NCBI GenBank assembly: GCA_000751295.2
Contig: CCMO02000001.1
Span: 3,314,615-3,378,614 of the forward strand
DNA: 64,000 bases
Direction of reading: 5' to 3'
Source: a bacterium YEK0313
GTDB lineage: Bacteria > Pseudomonadota > Alphaproteobacteria > Rhizobiales > Phreatobacteraceae
Positions 59,342 to 64,000 of the stretch are shown piece after piece (position 1 is the stretch's first letter; each line of letters begins with the position of its first letter). The notes beneath the pieces were generated by a model. It ran no database searches. It was given only the letters and a program-made list of their open reading frames with translations, and was not told the origin of the DNA. A program made the translations under genes and the position numbers.

Positions 59342-60367
59342 TCAGTTGAGATGTTGCGAGCGGCTGTCCGCCGGCCCGCGTGAGCGCGCTGGAGGCGCTG
59401 AGAGCAATTCGCGATCGATTTGCTCGCAGGCTTCCGCGACAATGCGTGCTTTCGCGACTTCGCCAGCCCGAATGAAGATTTCCCGACTCTCTAGATAGTA
59501 TTCGCGCGCCGCCATGAGATTAGCGCGGTTACCGTTCTCTGGATGTTGTGGGGCGTCGGGCAGGTTACGCAGGCAATTGGCTTTGTTTGCGAGCGTGTTG
59601 GCGTATTCGATCGGCATGGTTGCGCGGGTGCGCACCTTCAGCGCCTCGTCGTAAGCGTCAAGGGCACGAAGGTTGTTCTCGATCATATGGCTGGAGGAAC
59701 TGTACTGGAGCGCGTTACCGAGATTGTTTTGCAGCATCGCGTATTCGGTTGGATGATCGGTCAGGTTTACGATCCTCAGCCCCTCCTCGAAGGCTTGGAC
59801 TGCGAGCGCTTCCCTCATCTTGGCGCGACTGTCGGTGAACGGCATCGACAGAAACGCGGTCGCAAGATTGTTCTGTAGAATCGCGAACTCCTTCGGGAAG
59901 CGATGCTTATCGAAGGTTCGCAGCGCCCGCTGGTATGCTGCGATCGCATCTGTGATACGAGCTCTGTTGCGGCCAGCGAGATTTTGGATAGCGAGGCCAA
60001 GATTCATCTCTGCCTCCGCCAATTCTTCGGGGCGGCCAAAATCACGAAGGACTGAGATCGCTGCCTCGAATCCCGTCCGGGCAACCTCGAGCGGCTCCAC
60101 GCCTTCGCCGGGGAGCGCTAGCAAGGCGGTGCCCTGGCGCGCGCGGATACGCGCCGCAAGAAGGCGCTCGTCCTCAGGGCAGATATCCAGAGCGCGCGCA
60201 TAGAGGTCGATCGCCGAGTAGAGCTGGCCAACATCTTTCGGCCGCTGTTGGAGGCCCAATGCGATCTCCATCAGCATCTCGGCGCGCTCTGCGAGGGTTG
60301 CCGTCTCGTCCTCGGCGGCAACAAGAGCGGCCCTAACGTCGTCGTCGGTGCGGTCAATCTTCACCAA
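59342..60367 (-). CDS. TPR-repeat protein of the hydrogenase operon
   Basis: A 341-residue all-helical protein with at least five tetratricopeptide-like repeats: LYSAIDLYARALDICPEDER, ITDAIAAYQRALRTFDKHRF, FAILQNNLATAFLSMPF, YAMLQNNLGNALQYSSSSH and ALDAYDEALKVRTRATMPIE. No signal peptide or membrane segment. It should be a cytoplasmic scaffold, perhaps holding maturation factors on the subunits. TPR genes accompany auxiliary-rich group 2a-type operons. The start is TTG at 60367 or GTG at 60364; GGGAGGAA upstream serves either. Confidence 0.85.
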   Translation of the reverse strand: MVKIDRTDDDVRAALVAAEDETATLAERAEMLMEIALGLQQRPKDVGQLYSAIDLYARALDICPEDERLLAARIRARQGTALLALPGEGVEPLEVARTGFEAAISVLRDFGRPEELAEAEMNLGLAIQNLAGRNRARITDAIAAYQRALRTFDKHRFPKEFAILQNNLATAFLSMPFTDSRAKMREALAVQAFEEGLRIVNLTDHPTEYAMLQNNLGNALQYSSSSHMIENNLRALDAYDEALKVRTRATMPIEYANTLANKANCLRNLPDAPQHPENGNRANLMAAREYYLESREIFIRAGEVAKARIVAEACEQIDRELLSAPPARSRGPADSRSQHLN

Positions 60368-60473
60368 GCCGTTCCTCCCGGAGTCTGCTTTTCAACGCAG
60401 CTCTCCCTCTGACAGCAACCTATAGTCAATTTTGCCAAGTCTGTCTATTTGAATTACGAAATGCCAACCTAGT

Positions 60474-60782
60474 TTACAATCCGGAGGCGATCAAGGCTGC
60501 TGCGTGATCGTCCCAGTGGGCTTCGAGCACCACTTCGGCATCATCATCGAACCCGCACGCCCGAAAGAATTCGGGAGCGGAAACCACCCGGTCGCCGCGG
60601 CTGTTGCGCTGCTTGAGCAGATATCCGCCCGCCGCCGCGTGACGCACGGGCAGCACAACGAGAGCGCGGTCACGCCGCAGCAGGGCGACGGCGTCGATAT
60701 TCGCAAAATACTGTTCGCACGTGGCGGCAGACATATAGAGCGCGCCCCGTCGGATCATGAGACTGACAGGCGCCTCGTTCAC
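60474..60782 (-). CDS. Conserved small protein of the hydrogenase operon, unknown function
   Basis: A 102-residue soluble protein without recognisable domain. It starts at GTG overlapping the protease stop (GTGA), so it is translationally coupled. The sequence mixes beta-like strands (RALVVLPVRHAAAGGYLLKQ) with an acidic C-terminus (FDDDAEVVLEAHWDDHAAAL). There are two cysteines, not in a metal motif. It was kept because of the coupling and the ordinary codon use, not because of a known family. Confidence 0.7.
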   Translation of the reverse strand: MNEAPVSLMIRRGALYMSAATCEQYFANIDAVALLRRDRALVVLPVRHAAAGGYLLKQRNSRGDRVVSAPEFFRACGFDDDAEVVLEAHWDDHAAALIASGL

Positions 60783-61273
60783 GTCACGTCCTTCGACCGA
60801 CGCTTCTCAATCAGGGCCTCGATGCGGCAGGCAACTTTATCGGCTGCCCGCGAGACTGCTGGCGTGAGGCCCACGCCGAAGCCGAGCTCGGCGGCTTCGA
60901 TCAAGAAGACGGTGACGTCACTCGGAAAGGCATCGCGGAAGATTTGACGGCCCGCGTGAAGAGCTGCGTCCCAACGGAAGTCATGGAGGTTGAGTCCGTG
61001 CTTATAGGGACGCTCGAGTTCAGCCCCCGGAACCTCGTAGATTGCACCGGCCTCCACCCCCGTGTGGGCGGCGTCAACCACGATGAGCGATGAACAGCCG
61101 CGCGCCGAGAACATGACGGCCATCCCGTCGGTACCCGCATCGAGCAGCCTTACGCTCACTCGATCAAACTGCTTGCCCTTCAGGCTCTGTATCACCTGGT
61201 GCCCGACGCCGTCATCCTGACGGTTCGGATTGCCACACCCCACCACTGCGATGATTGGATCCGGCGCGATCAT
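60779..61273 (-). CDS. hupD: Hydrogenase maturation endopeptidase
   Basis: Cleaves the C-terminal peptide from the large subunit once nickel is inserted. It is 164 residues from the ATG at 61273, which overlaps the stop of the upstream gene as ATGA; a GTG at 61297 is possible. The HybD-fold nickel-sensing residues are in VVGCGNPNRQDDGVGHQV (acidic residue after the GxGN motif), LIVVDAAHTGVEAG (Asp) and KHGLNLHDFRWDAAL (His). Its substrate is the large subunit encoded upstream in the same operon, which still carries its C-terminal extension. Confidence 0.93.
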   Translation of the reverse strand: MIAPDPIIAVVGCGNPNRQDDGVGHQVIQSLKGKQFDRVSVRLLDAGTDGMAVMFSARGCSSLIVVDAAHTGVEAGAIYEVPGAELERPYKHGLNLHDFRWDAALHAGRQIFRDAFPSDVTVFLIEAAELGFGVGLTPAVSRAADKVACRIEALIEKRRSKDVT

Positions 61274-61599
61274 ATGCGCCACAACCGGCAGGACCACTGC
61301 GGCTCGACGGGCAGGTTAAGCTCGGGCAATTCGCAGAATCGACGATGAACGACGTAGTACATGCACGTCTCGCAGGCCTCCTCGATGCCGCTATGTTCAA
61401 TCGGCTCCAGCGTGAACCCCGCGATCACCAACTTGGCCTTGAGATCGCCGCCCGCCGCGCGAAGACGGGCGACGATCTGCGTGACTTCCTCATGCGTGTC
61501 GGCGCGTGGCTGGACCTCAGTGGTTAGGCCGCCGGCCAGAAGCCCACGAACTTCCTCACGCCCGGAGACGTCGGCCAGTTCCTTTGAGTCCGTGGTCAT
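61270..61599 (-). CDS. Four-cysteine protein 2 (possible HiPIP-like Fe-S protein)
   Basis: A 109-residue protein whose C-terminal 35 residues carry C-x2-C-x9-C-x14-C followed by x2-W-R-I at the end (CETCMYYVVHRRFC and WSCRLWRI). The same pattern ends the neighbouring gene product, so the two are paralogues. Four cysteines with nearby aromatic residues and a Trp two positions after the last cysteine recall high-potential iron-sulfur proteins, though spacing differs from classical HiPIPs. No signal peptide, so it is probably cytoplasmic. Coupled to the protease gene by ATGA. Function inferred as electron transfer or metal binding. Confidence 0.75.
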   Translation of the reverse strand: MTTDSKELADVSGREEVRGLLAGGLTTEVQPRADTHEEVTQIVARLRAAGGDLKAKLVIAGFTLEPIEHSGIEEACETCMYYVVHRRFCELPELNLPVEPQWSCRLWRI

Positions 61600-61639
61600 C
61601 CCTTCCTCCGTGGCGGATGCCTGCTCCGATGGCCTTCAA

Positions 61640-61954
61640 TCAGATGCGCCAGAGTCTGCACCACCAGTCCGCTTTCACCGGCACTGCAAGCTCCGGCAGG
61701 TCACACCATTCTCGATGAACGAGGTAGTACATGCATTCCATGCAGCGCTGCTTGTCTGGTCCGTAGGGATGGTCGACAAAGCCGCTGATGACCAGCTTGG
61801 CTTTGATATCGTTCGGATCAAGCTTGCGCAGCTCGTCAAGGATGCCGGCGAACTCCCGTTCCGTTTCCGGAACGGGCTCCGTTTGCGTCTTCAGACCTGC
61901 CTCCATGAGGTCGGCCATTTGGAGGAGCAGTGCGCGTTGTTGCTCGCTGTTCAT
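61640..61954 (-). CDS. Four-cysteine protein 1 (possible HiPIP-like Fe-S protein)
   Basis: A 104-residue paralogue of the next gene product. The shared parts are IKAKLVISGF (against LKAKLVIAGF) and the C-terminal CMECMYYLVHREWC through WWCRLWRI, again C-x2-C-x9-C-x14-C-x2-WRI-stop. The N-terminal 45 residues are helical and acidic and not conserved between the two. No signal peptide or membrane helix. Lies 79 bp downstream of the large-subunit gene. It may shuttle electrons from the hydrogenase or bind metal for maturation; neither is proven. Confidence 0.75.
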   Translation of the reverse strand: MNSEQQRALLLQMADLMEAGLKTQTEPVPETEREFAGILDELRKLDPNDIKAKLVISGFVDHPYGPDKQRCMECMYYLVHREWCDLPELAVPVKADWWCRLWRI

Positions 61955-62033
61955 CGGCTGTGGCCCCGATATTTCTGCGCCGCTCCATCACCCTGGAAGT
62001 GATGATCGAGCGGGTCGTCCAACCGGAGACCAA

Positions 62034-63632
62034 CTAGGCCGTGCGGAAACGTGCAAGTTCCTTGCCCGTGCTGGCGTGATGGGCGTGCACAGTACAGACG
62101 AGGCACGAGTCATATGAGCGACAAACATGCCCGACCTCTACAGGATCATTCACGTCGGCAACCGGAGTTCCGATGAGCGCTTGCTCGATCGGGCCAAGTT
62201 CACCACGGTCGGAACGCGGACCGACGTTCCAGGTCGTTGGCGTAATGATCTGGTAGTTCTTGATCTTCCCGCCCTGCACCTCGATCCAGTGACAAAGGGC
62301 GCCGCGGATCGCCTCGGTGGCGCCCCAGCCCCGCCCATCCTTTTCCGTCGGTTTGACATACCAGGGATCGTTCAGCCGGAATTCGCGCAGGGCATGCTCG
62401 GCTTGCCGATAGAGCTTCACGCCTTCATGCATGCGGGCGAAATGACGCAGCATGACGCTTGCGCCTCCGAGTTTCCTATACATGTCGAGCACCAGCGGAT
62501 CGTGATGCTGCCAGCGTTCTCCGTGCGGTCCGCCAGCAATGAGCTGGCGCGCCAGCGGACCGGCTTCGAGCCTGCCGTTCTGGTCGTGGCGAACGGCCGT
62601 CGCCCATGAATATTGCTTAGTGTGATCGACGGGGTTTTTGCCAACCGGCTTGGTGACTCGGTCGAAGGGGTGTTTGCCGCTCTGTTCATCGTACCAGGCA
62701 TGCATCAGATCCTCGCGGGTGTGAATCTGATCCATCAGCTTATGGGTGTCACTGGCGCCATCATAAACACCGCTCTTCATGATCACCGCCGCATTGCGGC
62801 CCTCGATCGTCGGGCGGTTGTACTTGTCCTCATGAGGCAGATATCCCCAGGACACGTATTTTCCGTGGCCCTTGCCGTATTTGTCGACGCCGATGTCCTG
62901 GCTCATGCGCCAGAACATCCCGAGGTCTGAGTTGGCATGCTCGGGCCGCTCGTCTAGCCACGCCATGAAGTCGTCGTAGGATTTGATTTCCTCGTAGCGC
63001 TCGAAGGAGCAGCCAAGCCATACCGGCTCCATCCAGTTGCGCCGGAAATGCTCCAGAATCGACCAGGCGCGGGTGACGTCAGTCAGCGTGGGCGCGCACA
63101 TCACCCCGCCAGGGACCATGAAACTCGAATGCGGCCACTGGCCACCGAGAAGCGCATAAATTTCGACGGGACGGCCCGAAATCGTAACGCCGAGCTCGTA
63201 GTTGGTACCCGTGTATGGTGACCATCGCCGAACCGCCTCCTCGTAATATTTGGAGCGCGAGTAGTTCTTGTGCGTGTAGTCGATCATGAAGAGGCCGTAA
63301 TGGTGCCTGGGAAGGCTCTGCAGGCTCTCTGCGATCTGTCCGAGATTGCGCGCGAGGATGGCGTTGCGGGGAACCTCGGTCTTCCACGCGGTGTCGAGCG
63401 CCCAGGCGGCGCAAGTCAGATGCGAGGCGCCGCAGATGCCACACGCGCGTGGCGTCACTACGAGTCCCGCTTGAGGATCCTTGTCGCGAAGGATCACCTC
63501 GAAGCCGCGGAAGAGTTCGGCCTGGGTCCACGCATTAACGACGACGCCGTTCTGGATATCGACGCGCACGTCGAGGTCGCCCTCGACGCGTCCGACGGGT
63601 GAAATATCAAGCGTTTGAACTGCTGCGGACAT
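62034..63632 (-). CDS. hupL: [NiFe] uptake hydrogenase large subunit (group 2a-like)
   Basis: Catalytic subunit that splits H2. It is 532 residues, the length of HupL/HucL-type group 2a enzymes and shorter than group 1h. The nickel-binding L1 motif is TPRACGICGASHLT (C64, C67) and the L2 motif DSCLVCTVH (C510, C513). All four nickel ligands are present. A 16-residue tail follows His516 and should be removed by the endopeptidase encoded downstream in the operon. There is no membrane segment. Group assignment rests on length, motifs and gene context, not on a tree. Confidence 0.95.
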   Translation of the reverse strand: MSAAVQTLDISPVGRVEGDLDVRVDIQNGVVVNAWTQAELFRGFEVILRDKDPQAGLVVTPRACGICGASHLTCAAWALDTAWKTEVPRNAILARNLGQIAESLQSLPRHHYGLFMIDYTHKNYSRSKYYEEAVRRWSPYTGTNYELGVTISGRPVEIYALLGGQWPHSSFMVPGGVMCAPTLTDVTRAWSILEHFRRNWMEPVWLGCSFERYEEIKSYDDFMAWLDERPEHANSDLGMFWRMSQDIGVDKYGKGHGKYVSWGYLPHEDKYNRPTIEGRNAAVIMKSGVYDGASDTHKLMDQIHTREDLMHAWYDEQSGKHPFDRVTKPVGKNPVDHTKQYSWATAVRHDQNGRLEAGPLARQLIAGGPHGERWQHHDPLVLDMYRKLGGASVMLRHFARMHEGVKLYRQAEHALREFRLNDPWYVKPTEKDGRGWGATEAIRGALCHWIEVQGGKIKNYQIITPTTWNVGPRSDRGELGPIEQALIGTPVADVNDPVEVGHVCRSYDSCLVCTVHAHHASTGKELARFRTA

Positions 63633-63678
63633 GGTTTTCTTGACCTCTTTGAATGGATGCGGACGGGGCGCGGGGCGA

Positions 63679-64000
63679 TCAAACGACGAAGATGTCTTCT
63701 TCAGCCCACCGCGGTGAGGCTGCTTTGGCGGCGGCCGTCAGCTTGATGTAACCGGTCTTGTCCACGCCTGCCGGCATGTCCTTCGGTACGCCCATGACGG
63801 TCTGGGTTTTGAAGACAGTGCCCGGGGCGAGGTCAAAGAAGGGAAACTCCGGCTCGGTGCAGCCCAGGCAGGGCATGCCGGAGCGAGTCTTGGAGGATTG
63901 ACGATTCCACAAGATGCGATTGCAGGGCGAATGCGTCATCGGCCCTCGGCACCCAAGGTCATAGAAGAGGCAGCCCTTGCGCTGGCCGAATTCGGTCGCC
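63679..64000 (-). CDS. hupS: [NiFe] hydrogenase small subunit (C-terminal part; 5' end outside window)
   Basis: Electron-transfer subunit with the iron-sulfur relay. Only the last 106 residues are in the window. The cysteines in RKGCLFYDLGCRGP, SPCNRILWNRQSS and GMPCLGCTEPEFPF belong to the medial and distal clusters. The protein ends in a soluble tail (AAAKAASPRWAEEDIFVV) with no C-terminal membrane anchor, unlike group 1d enzymes, so another protein must link it to the respiratory chain. It lies 46 bp upstream of hupL. Confidence 0.93.
   Translation of the reverse strand, partial: ATEFGQRKGCLFYDLGCRGPMTHSPCNRILWNRQSSKTRSGMPCLGCTEPEFPFFDLAPGTVFKTQTVMGVPKDMPAGVDKTGYIKLTAAAKAASPRWAEEDIFVV

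Overview
The window comes from a high-GC alphaproteobacterium, most likely of the order Hyphomicrobiales (Rhizobiales). The evidence is the eno - ftsB-like - pdhA - pdhB (with its own lipoyl domain) - pdhC - lpdA order, Tat-type OpgG with OpgH, a NirA-CysJ-CysG sulfite/nitrite module, and intergenic palindromic repeats of a type I recognise from rhizobial relatives. No rRNA or tRNA gene was seen, so the placement rests on gene content alone.

Region 1 (1-45.1 kb) is chromosomal housekeeping and accessory metabolism. It holds the end of an IS481-like transposase, two acyl-CoA synthetases, a glutathione transferase, rpmG, cysG-cysJ-nirA, opgGH, two EamA transporters, a LuxR regulator, queF, eno, the pyruvate dehydrogenase genes, an amidase, a PIMT-like methyltransferase, an L,D-transpeptidase, rimO, an Rrf2-oxidoreductase pair, LysR/LysE, and an RND efflux pair behind a SoxR-type promoter. 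Three genes carry sequence lesions. nirA contains a 58-bp inverted copy of itself. The E2 gene of pyruvate dehydrogenase has lost its lipoyl domain and reading frame at a 29-bp inverted copy. A YbjN-like gene is frameshifted in its tail.

Region 2 (45.1-49.0 kb) is a mobile boundary. It contains a decapitated hydrolase, two ~100-bp direct repeats flanking a less GC-rich gene for an OLD-like ATPase/TOPRIM protein, an IS3 remnant, an IS5-family element with two overlapping frames, and a palindromic intergenic repeat.

Region 3 (49.1-64.0 kb) is one long minus-strand hydrogenase operon that runs off the right edge. In order of transcription it encodes the small subunit (partial), large subunit, two paralogous four-cysteine proteins, a maturation endopeptidase, a small unknown protein, a TPR protein, two tiny membrane proteins, a NifU-Rieske fusion, an NHL-repeat protein, HypF, HypC, a SIS-domain protein, HypD, HypE, HypA, HypB and HupE. 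Large-subunit length, small-subunit motifs and the auxiliary genes resemble the group 2a (Huc/HupSL-like) uptake enzymes, which include atmospheric-H2 oxidisers. The Hyp proteins would build the NiFe(CN)2CO site, HupE could import nickel, and the Rieske, four-Cys and membrane proteins are candidates for carrying electrons to the respiratory chain. The four-Cys pair and the two micro-membrane proteins are the least explained parts and the best candidates for something undescribed.
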